Assembly: GCF_900148515.1 (NCBI RefSeq)
Contig: NZ_FRXN01000003.1
Coordinates: 662,757 to 726,756, forward strand
Direction of reading: 5' to 3'
DNA: 64,000 nt
Source of the DNA: Algoriphagus zhangzhouensis
GTDB lineage: Bacteria > Bacteroidota > Bacteroidia > Cytophagales > Cyclobacteriaceae
Position 1 is the stretch's first letter; each line of letters starts with the position of its first letter. The position numbers were made by a program, and so were the translations under genes. Positions 1-9,353 of the stretch are shown one piece after another. The notes below the pieces were generated by a model. That model did not search any database. It saw only the letters and a program-made list of their open reading frames with translations, and was not told where the DNA came from.

Positions 1-1
1 A

Positions 2-283
2 CATTTGGAATTTTCAATTGAGGAAATGATCCATTTTAATGACTTAAAACTAAGAATCAGTAGTATAACTGAGGAATTTCCCTCCCAAAGAAAAAAAGCC
101 TATGACTTGAGGTTCAATAAGGGATTGAGTTATAAAGAAATCGCCGAAACTATGAAAATCTCCGCCAGTACTGTGGAGAAACATTTAATCAGAGCCATCA
201 AAGACCTTCGAATAAGCCTTAAAGAGCTGACTTTAACTGGCAGCCTACTCCTATCACAAGACTTTTTATTCTGCATTATCTAA
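2..283 (+). CDS. ECF-type RNA polymerase sigma factor, C-terminal part (5' truncated by window)
   Basis: The reading frame is open to the left edge, so only the last ~94 codons are present. The segment FNKGLSYKEIAETMKIS, followed by STVEKHLIRAIKDLR, is a sigma-70 region 4 helix-turn-helix that reads the -35-type element. Region 2 must lie outside the window. The next gene is a FecR anti-sigma factor and then an STN-domain SusC, the standard Bacteroidota trans-envelope relay in which the sigma factor is released when the outer-membrane receptor is loaded. The tail after the HTH (about 20 residues, hydrophobic at the end) is unremarkable. Family assignment is firm; the regulon is inferred from adjacency. 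Confidence 0.9.
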   Translation, partial: HLEFSIEEMIHFNDLKLRISSITEEFPSQRKKAYDLRFNKGLSYKEIAETMKISASTVEKHLIRAIKDLRISLKELTLTGSLLLSQDFLFCII

Positions 284-466
284 TTAATTCAAAATAACCA
301 CCAGACAAAAGGGCATTTAACAGACCAAATACAAACTTTTTTAAAATTTTTTAATTTTTTATTCAAATCACACTGGAGGAAAATTCATTCTCAGTTGACT
401 AATAGGGGAAAACGATCCAAAATACCCAAACATTTCCTAACTAGCTTCTGAGAAACTTAAACAAGC

Positions 467-1345
467 ATGCAGAACGACAAGGAGTATTTGGATGGATTAG
501 ATGAAAGCGAAAAAGTCGCTTTGAAATCAAAGTTGTTGAAAGGAATTCGAAAAGGAATAGCTAAAGAAGACGCTCGAAAGAAAACAAGGGAATCAATTTG
601 GAGAACAACAAAAATTGCCGCCTCATTCTCCCTTATCATTCTAGGCCTTATTTCAGTTTGGGTTTGGACAGGAAAAAATGAAGTGAACTATCGGACCTCT
701 GATAATGAAATCCTTGAAATATCATTACCCGACAGCTCAACTGTCATTCTCAATTCCAACTCTAGCTTGACATATCAAACTAGTAGGTTTTCGGGTTTTG
801 ACAGAAAAGTAAAGCTAGAAGGTGAGGCTTATTTTTCTATCCAAAAAGGCAACAACGGAGAACTCTTTGAAATAAATAAGGAAAGTGATTTAAGCGTAAC
901 TGTTTTAGGCACACAGTTTAGTGTCAAAAGCTCGGAGAATCTTCAAAAAGTAATCCTTATAGAAGGTAGTGTAAAGCTAGATTTTCATTCTGAAGAAAGC
1001 TCTTCTGAATACCTAATGACTCCTGGGGAAGCAATCAGGTTAACCACGGGTAATAATCAGCTGCACTCTAAAAAGTTTGAAGACCCTGAAATTTTGATTT
1101 CATGGAAAAGCCGAAAGCTAAAACTGAAAAACCAATCATTGTCTGAAGTTCTAAATACCGTAGCGGAGATTTACGACTTAAAATTAGACTTGGAAGGGAT
1201 TAGCCATGACAACAATAGGGTTTCAGGAAGTTTACCGCTGTATGACGACCCAATGGAAGTTTTTACGAATCTGGAAATTTTGTTTGAAACTCCCATCGAA
1301 TTAAAAGGGAATCAAGTCAACGTAAAACACTCCGAACTCAATTAA
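467..1345 (+). CDS. FecR family anti-sigma factor
   Basis: A 292-residue protein with a charged cytoplasmic N-terminus (about 1-46), one transmembrane segment (about 48-68, AASFSLIILGLISVWVW) and a periplasmic FecR domain. The typical FecR block is visible around residues 85-130 (LPDSSTVILNSNSSL, then VKLEGEAYFSI), followed by VTVLGTQFSV. The C-terminal part (about 215-290, LSEVLNTVAEIYDL) resembles the DUF4974 domain that contacts the STN domain of the receptor. It sits 183 bp after the sigma factor and 158 bp before the STN-type SusC. The role is to hold the sigma factor inactive until substrate reaches the receptor. Confidence 0.95.
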   Translation: MQNDKEYLDGLDESEKVALKSKLLKGIRKGIAKEDARKKTRESIWRTTKIAASFSLIILGLISVWVWTGKNEVNYRTSDNEILEISLPDSSTVILNSNSSLTYQTSRFSGFDRKVKLEGEAYFSIQKGNNGELFEINKESDLSVTVLGTQFSVKSSENLQKVILIEGSVKLDFHSEESSSEYLMTPGEAIRLTTGNNQLHSKKFEDPEILISWKSRKLKLKNQSLSEVLNTVAEIYDLKLDLEGISHDNNRVSGSLPLYDDPMEVFTNLEILFETPIELKGNQVNVKHSELN

Positions 1346-1503
1346 CTATTTCTAAAGAGCAATAGACCAAAAGTGATATAAAGATTTAACCGGGTCATAC
1401 GGAACCGGATAGAGATATAGAAGCTAGCCGCAAGGCTTGGAATGATTAGTAATAAACCCAAAAGCACCTACTAGTACCATTCTAACCTCTAACCTTTTTA
1501 TCT

Positions 1504-4500
1504 ATGCTCTCAAATTTTACACGCTGCTTGCTGGTCGCAGGGATAGCGAGTGTCATATCGACACCGTCTATCGTCGGGGCCCAATCACTTCAACTCGCCA
1601 AGGGTCCTAGCCCCACTTTAGCGATAGCCTCCAAATCTCTGGAGTCTGCATTTAGAGATCTTGAAGAGATCTATTCCATTTCGATTGCCTATAATTCAAG
1701 TTTGGTTACAGGCAGTACTACTCAAACTACTATCAACTCCAAACTTTCAGCAGAGGAGAATCTCAGTAGAATCCTGAAAGGAAGCCGTTTGAAGTACCAA
1801 AAAGGTTCAGGGAATTTTTATTTGATAGTAAAAGACAACGATTTCCAACCCAATTCAGCGCCTAGCTCCACTTATTTAAACTCTCCAAAAACTGAGGTTA
1901 AACAAGCAAATAGAACCATCCAAGGTGTGATATTTGACGATACGGAAATGGGCATCCCTGGTGCCAGTATTTTAATCAAGGACACTAAAATCGGTGTCGT
2001 CACAGATTTGGATGGAAAATTCTCATTGACTTTCGACGAAAGCATCCCTAACCCTGTCTTGGTTGTTTCCTTTATTGGTTTTACTACGAAAGAAATCCCT
2101 GTAACATCCCAATCTGAATACAGCGTATTCTTGATTCCTTCAGATTTAGCCTTGAGCGAGGTGGTGATTACAGCATTTGGTTTGGCAAGGGACAAGAAAG
2201 CACTAGGCTATACCACGCAAAGCGTCAATGGAGACGCATTAAAAGACGCGAGAGCCTCCAATGTTGCCAATTCTCTTTCAGGCCGAGTTGCAGGCGTTCA
2301 GATCACAGGTAACTCCAGCCCAGGAAGTGGATCTCATATCGTAATTAGAGGTTCATCATCAGTAGCAGGAAACAATGAACCATTGGTCGTCGTCGACGGT
2401 GTTCCGCTGGAGCAATCTTCCTCTAAAAGATATGGAGGCGGATTATCAGAAATTAATCCAGACAATATCAAAGAAATCAATGTCCTCAAAGGAGCAACTG
2501 CCGCTGCATTGTACGGGTCCAGAGCTGCCAACGGGGTAATAATGGTAACCACCAAAAACGGTGAAGGAACCAAAGGGATCGGACTGGAAATCAATTCAAA
2601 CATGACTTGGGACAACCCGCTCGTCAAGCCAAACTTTCAGAATATATATGGGGGTGGTGCTGGATATAGAACCTGGTATGTGGATGGAAGAAATGGATAC
2701 GATGCTGAAAGGATCCGTGGTACTGCAGGTGTAGACGAAAGCTGGGGAGCGCCTATGGATGGCAGCCTAGTCCCACTTTGGTATACAGCACCTGAAAGAG
2801 CAGCTCTACTTCCACAACCTAACAACTGGGAAGACTTTTGGGAAACTGGAAGCACTCAAACATTCAACGTAGCCCTCTCAGGCGGAAATGAGCAAGGAAA
2901 CTTTCGCCTTTCTGTAGGCAAAATGAATCAGTCCAGCATCATGTATAACAATGATTATTGGAGAAACAATTTCAAACTCAACACTTCTTACAAATTCACT
3001 CCTGATCTACAAGTTGTAGTAAATGCCGAATACATCAAAGCGGGATCTGACAATAGAAGATACTCCAATAGCTCGGATTTTATCTGGTCTCATCGACACT
3101 CGGATTTTACAAAATTGAAAAACTGGGAAGATTATTATGCTACTCAACAACTCACATTTAGAAGTGGGGATTTCTACCCTTATGCCAACTGGCAACATGA
3201 GTACTTTTCAAATTCATTCTTTTATCAAGACAACTACACAAATGCAAACGAGAAAGATCGGTTAGTAGGGAATATTGCTCTAAACTATGATTTCAATGAA
3301 CATTTCAGCATCATGCTGAGAAGCGGAACTGATTTTTGGTCTGACCTAAGGGAAAATGTAACCGGTGTAGAATACACCAAAAATAACGTCAAAAGACTCG
3401 GGTCATATCAAGAAATAGCTCTAAGAAGTCAAGAAACCAATAATGATGTGATCCTGACTTACGACAAAGAGCTTTCAGACATTTTCCACATGAAAGTTCA
3501 AGCTGGAGCAATTAATAGAACCAACACCTATAGAAGAACACAGGTCAATGTAGGTGAATTGACCATCGATGGGCTTTACAACTTAGGAAACTATGCCAGC
3601 CCTACCACACCATCGAGTGAAACAAGTGAACAGGTAGTAAATAGTGTATTTGGCTCTGCACAATTGGGGTATAAAAACTTCCTATTCATGGATATCACGG
3701 GAAGAAATGATTGGTCAAGTACCTTACCAATTGACAACAACTCATTCTTCTACCCATCCATAGCTTTGAGTGCGGTTTTAACCGACATGTTCAACATCGA
3801 CTCAGATGTATTATCATTTGCGAAAGTCCGAGCAAGCTTGGCTCAGGTAGGAAATGATGCCTCTCCTTATTTGCTAAATCAGGTCTATTCTTCCGTTGGG
3901 CTTTGGGCAGGGACTACCCCTACTTACACCGAGTCCAAAGAAATCGCCAATAGGAACCTAAAGCCAGAAATCACTACCGGAAAAGAAGTCGGTTTAGACA
4001 TCCGATTCTTTCAAGGGAGACTGGGACTGGACATGACTTATTACTATCAGTCTACTATCAATCAGATCTTAGCAGTCTCGATATCAACGGCTTCAGGATA
4101 TACAAGTCAAATTTTGAACGCTGGTGAAATCACCAACCAAGGGCTCGAAGTTATGTTGAATGGAAGACTATTAGAGCATCATTCCGGATTCACATGGGAC
4201 ATGGCATTAAACTTTGCCAGAAACAGAAACAAAGTAGTTGAACTGGCTGAAGGCCTTGAAAACTATATATTGGGAACCCAAAACAGTTTAACCTCGGAAG
4301 CTAGAGTTGGACAACCATATGGCACATTATATGGAAGACGGTATCTCAGAAGTCCAGAAGGTGAAATTATTTACAGAAATGGTCTCCCTGTTTTAGATTC
4401 TGGCACTCATCCTTTAGGAAATATTCAGCCAGACTGGATAGGCGGTCTTTCTAACACATTAAGCTATAAAGGCTTTACATTTTCTTCCCTCATAGATGTG

Positions 4501-4968
4501 AAAATGGGTGGGGATATTTTTGATGTGGGTACCGGACTGGCCCGAAAGACAGGACAATATGCCGAGACTGCTTTAGGCAGAGAAGAAGGCATCATTGGAC
4601 AAGGTGTAATGAATATTGGTTCAGATGAGGAACCAGTTTACGTACCAAATGATGTAATAGTGAACGCTACTACATTTTGGAATGCGCAAAATCCTAGAAC
4701 CTACCATGAGGCAGGTGTTTTTGATGGCACATTTGTCAAACTCAGAGAGGTAACCCTTGGATATAGTTTCCCAAAGAACTTTTTGAGCAACAACTTCATC
4801 CAATCCATGAGGCTATCCTTTATAGCTAGAAACCTAGCCATCCTCTACAAAAACCATCCTCATATGGACCCAGAGGTAGATAATAAAGGTGGAAATGCTC
4901 AAGGATTTGCTTATGGAGAAATGCCTAGCACCAGAAACATGGGCTTTAATCTGAACATCACTTTTTAA
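1504..4968 (+). CDS. SusC/RagA TonB-dependent receptor with N-terminal STN signalling domain
   Basis: An 1154-residue outer-membrane transporter. Residues 1-27 are a signal peptide. About 45-110 form a secretin/TonB N-terminal (STN) domain (SLESAFRDLEEIYSISIAYN), which the other two SusC proteins in this window lack. About 138-213 are the CarboxypepD_reg-like domain (IPGASILIKDTKIGVVTD). The plug follows from about 228, with LSGRVAGVQITG, RGSSSVAG and ALYGSRAANGVIMVTTK, and the barrel ends in aromatic-terminal NLNITF. The STN domain and the preceding FecR/sigma pair show that this receptor is also a transducer. It forms a pair with the SusD-like gene 27 bp downstream. The substrate is unknown; the neighbouring exported aminotransferase hints at an amino compound, which is inference only. 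Confidence 0.96.
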   Translation: MLSNFTRCLLVAGIASVISTPSIVGAQSLQLAKGPSPTLAIASKSLESAFRDLEEIYSISIAYNSSLVTGSTTQTTINSKLSAEENLSRILKGSRLKYQKGSGNFYLIVKDNDFQPNSAPSSTYLNSPKTEVKQANRTIQGVIFDDTEMGIPGASILIKDTKIGVVTDLDGKFSLTFDESIPNPVLVVSFIGFTTKEIPVTSQSEYSVFLIPSDLALSEVVITAFGLARDKKALGYTTQSVNGDALKDARASNVANSLSGRVAGVQITGNSSPGSGSHIVIRGSSSVAGNNEPLVVVDGVPLEQSSSKRYGGGLSEINPDNIKEINVLKGATAAALYGSRAANGVIMVTTKNGEGTKGIGLEINSNMTWDNPLVKPNFQNIYGGGAGYRTWYVDGRNGYDAERIRGTAGVDESWGAPMDGSLVPLWYTAPERAALLPQPNNWEDFWETGSTQTFNVALSGGNEQGNFRLSVGKMNQSSIMYNNDYWRNNFKLNTSYKFTPDLQVVVNAEYIKAGSDNRRYSNSSDFIWSHRHSDFTKLKNWEDYYATQQLTFRSGDFYPYANWQHEYFSNSFFYQDNYTNANEKDRLVGNIALNYDFNEHFSIMLRSGTDFWSDLRENVTGVEYTKNNVKRLGSYQEIALRSQETNNDVILTYDKELSDIFHMKVQAGAINRTNTYRRTQVNVGELTIDGLYNLGNYASPTTPSSETSEQVVNSVFGSAQLGYKNFLFMDITGRNDWSSTLPIDNNSFFYPSIALSAVLTDMFNIDSDVLSFAKVRASLAQVGNDASPYLLNQVYSSVGLWAGTTPTYTESKEIANRNLKPEITTGKEVGLDIRFFQGRLGLDMTYYYQSTINQILAVSISTASGYTSQILNAGEITNQGLEVMLNGRLLEHHSGFTWDMALNFARNRNKVVELAEGLENYILGTQNSLTSEARVGQPYGTLYGRRYLRSPEGEIIYRNGLPVLDSGTHPLGNIQPDWIGGLSNTLSYKGFTFSSLIDVKMGGDIFDVGTGLARKTGQYAETALGREEGIIGQGVMNIGSDEEPVYVPNDVIVNATTFWNAQNPRTYHEAGVFDGTFVKLREVTLGYSFPKNFLSNNFIQSMRLSFIARNLAILYKNHPHMDPEVDNKGGNAQGFAYGEMPSTRNMGFNLNITF

Positions 4969-4995
4969 TCCCCTACACTCTAAAAATTTAATGTC

Positions 4996-6462
4996 ATGAA
5001 TAAATACTTTATAAAACATATTTCAGCTCTCTTAATCGTGTTGGCATCTTGGACTGCTCTGTCCTGCACCAGCGAATTCGAGGAGATGAACATTGATCCA
5101 AACAATCCAGTGGAGATTTCCCCTGCATTGCTTTTGCCAAATGCTATCCAAACAGTTGTAGATAGATACTGGGGACATAGTACCAGATATCAACGATTGA
5201 ATATCGATGCTGCCATGTGCTGGGTTCAATACTTATCTAGAAACATTTACATTAATGCAGAAGGGGACAGCTACGAAATACCTCTTACAGTTTCCTCAGG
5301 AACTTGGAATGCTATTTACACCCAATCTCTTGTCAATTTTGAAAGAGTTCAAAACCTAGCCTCACCTGAAGCAGCTTTTGAAAACTCCAATTATGTTGGA
5401 GTCGCCCTAGTAATGAAAGCTTTTGCTTTCTCCTATCTGACGGACGTATTTGGTCCTATTCCTTATTCTGAAGCCTTAAAAGGCACTGCTGAGGAAGTAA
5501 TCAATTCTCCAAAATATGATTCTATGGAGTCAATTTATACAGGACTATTAGCTGACCTCGAGGAAGCCAATGACAACTTAAATGTAGATGGCCCAGCCAT
5601 CGCAGGAGACATCCTTTTCAATGGAGACATTCTAAGATGGAAAAAGTTTGCAAATTCTCTCGCGCTTAGAATCGCGAATAGACAATCTGGAAAATTACCA
5701 TCGGAATCTCGAGCCATTATGACAAAAATCTTGGGAGACCCTTCTACCTATCCAGTCTTTACAAATCAAGAAGAATCTGCCAAACTCATCCACTTTGATG
5801 TAATCGGAAGTAGAAACAAAATGTTTGATGTGTTTTCTACTAGGTCCGATTGGAACATTAGCACCACTCTGATTGACAAACTTCTTGAATTAGATGATGA
5901 GAGAATCACTGTCTATGCACAGCCTTTGGCTGATGGAACTTATGCAGGACTTCCCAATGGCTTGACGGACGCTGCCGCTGGAACCTTCAATGCATCTCGA
6001 ATCGGAACAAACTACTTAAGCCCAATCGCTCCAAGTCTTCTTCTTTCTTACCCTGAATTGCTCTTCATAAAAGCTGAAGCAGCCTATGACGGAGACATTG
6101 ATGGAGACGCATCAGCATTGCTTGAGGAGGCTATAACTGCAAGTTTTTCGCAACACGGGTTGACTATACCTAGTGACTATATGAGCAGAATAGGGGCTGT
6201 TTCGAAAGAAACCATTATGACCCAAAAATGGCTGGCACTTTTCGGACAGGGAGTAGAAGCCTGGACTGAATACAGACGAACTGGATACCCTGTTATGCCA
6301 GCACCCCACCCTAGTTCGGTTTTCTACAACGAAGGGGTATTACCAACCAGATTGGAATATCCTACCTCCGAGTATTCACTGAATGTGACAAACTTAAATG
6401 AAGGAGTCGGTCTTCTCGGCGGAGCGGACAATATGAGAACACCACTTTGGTGGGTAGAATAA
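4996..6462 (+). CDS. SusD/RagB-like nutrient-binding outer-membrane lipoprotein (SusD-like_2 type)
   Basis: A 488-residue lipoprotein with lipobox TALSC (Cys24) after a hydrophobic signal peptide. NIDPNNPVEISPALLLPNAIQ and the later SYPELLFIKAEAAYDGD and QKWLALFGQGVEAWTEYRRTGYP are typical of the SusD-like_2 branch, helical TPR-like proteins that cap a SusC channel and bind its ligand at the cell surface. It follows the STN-SusC by 27 bp and ends next to the small lipoprotein gene, so the three are probably one transcript. The closest relative in this window is the SusD at 33983. Confidence 0.95.
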   Translation: MNKYFIKHISALLIVLASWTALSCTSEFEEMNIDPNNPVEISPALLLPNAIQTVVDRYWGHSTRYQRLNIDAAMCWVQYLSRNIYINAEGDSYEIPLTVSSGTWNAIYTQSLVNFERVQNLASPEAAFENSNYVGVALVMKAFAFSYLTDVFGPIPYSEALKGTAEEVINSPKYDSMESIYTGLLADLEEANDNLNVDGPAIAGDILFNGDILRWKKFANSLALRIANRQSGKLPSESRAIMTKILGDPSTYPVFTNQEESAKLIHFDVIGSRNKMFDVFSTRSDWNISTTLIDKLLELDDERITVYAQPLADGTYAGLPNGLTDAAAGTFNASRIGTNYLSPIAPSLLLSYPELLFIKAEAAYDGDIDGDASALLEEAITASFSQHGLTIPSDYMSRIGAVSKETIMTQKWLALFGQGVEAWTEYRRTGYPVMPAPHPSSVFYNEGVLPTRLEYPTSEYSLNVTNLNEGVGLLGGADNMRTPLWWVE

Positions 6463-6479
6463 ACCTCCACTTTCAAAAA

Positions 6480-6932
6480 ATGAACAACATGAAAAAATTC
6501 ATAAAAACACCTTTCCTATTAGTCGCGCTTTTCGTCATGCTTTTGGCTCAATCTTGTGTGGAAACAGATGACTTGGTTACTCCGAACGTCGCTTCACCTG
6601 TACTGATTTTATTGGACGGATCAAGCTTTTCATCCACTTCTTCAGTTTCTGTGAATTCGATGACTTATGAGCTTGACAAAACCAATATTCTTGACCATAC
6701 CCTAGGTATAGATTCCATTCCTGTATCAAACCTAAACTTGGAGGTTTATATAGAAACCACAACGAAGGTAGCTTCATTGACAACAGACACCAATGGAAGT
6801 GCAGACCTAGAAATCACTTGGGGAGAATTAGGAATTGATGAACCAACTAGCGGCACTCAAGTTCGACTTGAATTTGCTGGATCCTACAAGGACATCGCTT
6901 TTAGAAAATACCACACCGTCACTGTAGAATAA
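6480..6932 (+). CDS. small lipoprotein of unknown function accompanying SusC/SusD
   Basis: The likely start is ATG 6480 (or 6489), 17 bp after the SusD stop; an upstream in-frame start at 6447 would overlap SusD and has no signal peptide. From 6480 the protein has 150 residues with a signal peptide and lipobox LLAQSC (Cys26). The remainder is predicted mainly beta strand: a Ser/Thr-rich stretch, then ITWGELGIDEPTSGTQVRLEFAG, resembling an immunoglobulin-like fold. No family is recognised. Position directly after SusD suggests a surface-exposed accessory binding lipoprotein (SusE/F-like in place, not in sequence). Confidence 0.75.
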   Translation: MNNMKKFIKTPFLLVALFVMLLAQSCVETDDLVTPNVASPVLILLDGSSFSSTSSVSVNSMTYELDKTNILDHTLGIDSIPVSNLNLEVYIETTTKVASLTTDTNGSADLEITWGELGIDEPTSGTQVRLEFAGSYKDIAFRKYHTVTVE

Positions 6933-6971
6933 CAACCTGAACTTTAGATATCCACCTAATTACATAAAACC

Positions 6972-8141
6972 ATGAAACAATCAATAAGTAGAAGAAACTG
7001 GCTGAAATCCAGCTTTTTGGCGATGGGCTCATTGAGCCTAGCCCCTTCTTTAGCTTTGGCAGCAAAAGAAAACCTTCACTCCTACCATCCAAAAAGTAGA
7101 TTAAAGGAGTATATACCTGCCTTTTCCTATGATGAGGCGAGACTGGTAGCTAAGCTAAACGCGAATGAAAATCCATATGGCCCATCTCCAAAAGTGGTAA
7201 AAGCTATTTCTGAATCTGTATCATCTGGAAATAGGTACGGACACGGGGAAGCAAAAATTCTAATTGAAATGATCGCCGAAAAAGAAGGCGTTACCCCTGA
7301 ACATATCATGATGGGACCAGGCTCTTCAGATTTATTAGAAAAGACAGCATTCGTACAATTCATGGAAGGGGGAAACATAGTTTCTGCAGATCCGGCTTAT
7401 ATGTCCATCATGAGGACAGCACAAGCCTTGGGAGCTACTTGGAAGCCTACTCCTTTAACTCTAGACTATCAGCATGATTTAGATGCCATGGCCAAAGAAG
7501 TTGATTCTGACACGAAGCTTGTCTATGTCTGTAATCCAAACAACCCAACAGGCTCGATCACAGACCCTAGCAAACTCAAAGCTTTCTGCTCCAAAACATC
7601 AGAGAAGGTACCAGTATTTGTTGATGAGGCATATTTGGAGTTTTTGGATGATCCAGAGGCAAATTCTGTAGTCGGGCTAGTCGCTGAAGGCAAGGATGTC
7701 ATAGTGGCCAGAACTTTTTCCAAAATCCACGGAATGGCAGGCCTGAGAATAGGATATATCGTGGCTCAACCTGAGCGAATCAAATCAATCACTTCCAAAG
7801 TACGAAGTACAATGGGCCTTTGTGTCACTTCTCTAAATGGAGCAATTGCCAGCATGAGTGAGCAATCATTTTTAGCCAACTGTCGAAAAATGAATACTGA
7901 ATGTAGAGAATACACTGCATCTGAAATCAGCTCATTGGGATATGACATTATTCCATCAAATACTTCCTTTATGATCTTCCCAATTGCAATGGAAGGACAA
8001 CCATTTCTGAAAGGCATGTATGACGAAGGCGTAGGAGTCCGTGTATTCAATATTGATGATAAACCTTGGTGCCGAGTGAGTATGGGAACCATGGGAGAAA
8101 TGCAGCAATTCGTCGAAACATTCAAAAAAATTACCGCTTGA
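6972..8141 (+). CDS. Tat-exported histidinol-phosphate-type PLP aminotransferase
   Basis: A 389-residue fold-type I aminotransferase. The N-terminus SISRRNWLKSSFLAMGS is a twin-arginine signal followed by a hydrophobic stretch ending ALALAAK (about 30), so the enzyme should be exported folded with its PLP. The class I/II signature is intact: NANENPYGPS (about 63-72), GPGSSD, CNPNNPTGS (188-195), VFVDEAYLEF (about 216-224) and the PLP lysine in TFSKIHG (Lys251). These motifs match the HisC branch, but the signal sequence and the place in a SusC/SusD locus argue against histidine biosynthesis. It is followed after 16 bp by an AEC permease. The substrate is unknown, perhaps an amine taken up by the receptor. 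Confidence 0.88.
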   Translation: MKQSISRRNWLKSSFLAMGSLSLAPSLALAAKENLHSYHPKSRLKEYIPAFSYDEARLVAKLNANENPYGPSPKVVKAISESVSSGNRYGHGEAKILIEMIAEKEGVTPEHIMMGPGSSDLLEKTAFVQFMEGGNIVSADPAYMSIMRTAQALGATWKPTPLTLDYQHDLDAMAKEVDSDTKLVYVCNPNNPTGSITDPSKLKAFCSKTSEKVPVFVDEAYLEFLDDPEANSVVGLVAEGKDVIVARTFSKIHGMAGLRIGYIVAQPERIKSITSKVRSTMGLCVTSLNGAIASMSEQSFLANCRKMNTECREYTASEISSLGYDIIPSNTSFMIFPIAMEGQPFLKGMYDEGVGVRVFNIDDKPWCRVSMGTMGEMQQFVETFKKITA

Positions 8142-8157
8142 TTAAACCGAATTCCCC

Positions 8158-9303
8158 ATGAGCTTTGCTTTGGAAAAAACTCTTTCTTTGATCCTTCTGA
8201 TTGGAATTGGAATTTTACTTCAATCGAAATTCCGATCGGAGGATCAGAAAAAGGGAATTAAGACAATGATTTTGTCGCTTGCCTTACCAGCTATGATTTT
8301 TGTCGCTTTGATGAAAATCGAAATCAATACAGATCTCCTTATTCTACCAGTTCTGGCCTTGTCCTTTAATCTGGTGATGTGGTATATCACGAAGATTTCT
8401 CTTCCAACTTTTGGGATCAGAAGGAATTCAAAAGAGATGCGAACCTTATCACTTTTGATCCCTTCCTTAGCACCTGGTCTGACATGCTTTCCATTCATTG
8501 TTGAATACCTTGGAGATGACCTGCTGGCATGGGCGGCATTAGCAGATATAGGAAACAAAATATTTGTCTTGATTCTAGCCTATTTGATTGCAATGTCTTT
8601 GTACTACAAGACTCAAAAATTAGAGTCTCGATCAAACAAAGAAAAGGTCAAAGAATTGCTAATTGCCATGGTCAGTGAGCCCATTAATTTGGTAATCATC
8701 CTGGCAATTATACTTCTTAGCTTTGGGCTTTCTATGGACAGCTTTCCTGGATTCCTTTCCACTTCTATTATCATGATCAAAGACATCATGACACCATTAA
8801 TCTTGTTGTTTATGGGAATAGCAGTGATGTTTAAATGGAGTCAGATTAGAAAAATCTTTTCCATTTTGACTTTTAGAGCAGGGATTACATTCCTTTTAAG
8901 TGGTATTTTTCTTTGGCTTGCACCTGAACTTACCCCAGCTTTATCACTTTTAGCAGTGGTTTTCCCACAGAGTGCAGTTAGTTTTTGGCCATTTGCTCAC
9001 ATGTCAGCTGTACGAAAAATGGAATTGGATTCAGAAAGCCTAAGAAAAACTTTCGATTTGGACCTTGGTATTAACGTGCTTGCAGTCTCAATGCCTTTTA
9101 GCACTTTGGTGATTCTCGGAATCTTCACAAGTGGAAATCTCTGGATTATTCCCACCAATGTATTAATTCTTGGAGCCTCATTAGTAGCCTTATCACTTTC
9201 TCCCCAATTAATAAAAATCATAGTTGCCAACAGAAAAAAACTAGTAGTGGAAAAGGAGGAAAGAAATCATCGAAATTTGAAACTCGAAGAAATGGAAAAA
9301 TAA
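8158..9303 (+). CDS. AEC-family (auxin efflux carrier type) membrane permease
   Basis: A 381-residue integral membrane protein with about ten hydrophobic segments in the two-bundle arrangement of the AEC family of the BART superfamily. The opening LSLILLIGIGILLQSKF and KTMILSLALPAMIFVALMKI are typical of the family, whose members export or exchange organic anions. It begins 16 bp after the exported aminotransferase and closes the cluster before a strong bidirectional terminator. The pairing suggests transport of the substrate or keto product of the aminotransferase across the inner membrane. That function is inferred; the family is fairly clear. Confidence 0.8.
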   Translation: MSFALEKTLSLILLIGIGILLQSKFRSEDQKKGIKTMILSLALPAMIFVALMKIEINTDLLILPVLALSFNLVMWYITKISLPTFGIRRNSKEMRTLSLLIPSLAPGLTCFPFIVEYLGDDLLAWAALADIGNKIFVLILAYLIAMSLYYKTQKLESRSNKEKVKELLIAMVSEPINLVIILAIILLSFGLSMDSFPGFLSTSIIMIKDIMTPLILLFMGIAVMFKWSQIRKIFSILTFRAGITFLLSGIFLWLAPELTPALSLLAVVFPQSAVSFWPFAHMSAVRKMELDSESLRKTFDLDLGINVLAVSMPFSTLVILGIFTSGNLWIIPTNVLILGASLVALSLSPQLIKIIVANRKKLVVEKEERNHRNLKLEEMEK

Positions 9304-9314
9304 AAAATGAACTT

Positions 9315-9352
9315 CAAAAAAAGGCTGATCAATCGACCAGCCTTCATTTTTT
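9315..9352. terminator. bidirectional intrinsic terminator between convergent genes
   Basis: Stem AAGGCTG (9321-9327) pairs with CAGCCTT (9338-9344) around a 10-nt loop. There is an A-run on the left and a T-rich run on the right, so it can end both the AEC permease transcript (+) and the DUF1080 transcript (-). Confidence 0.85.
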
Positions 9353-9353
9353 C

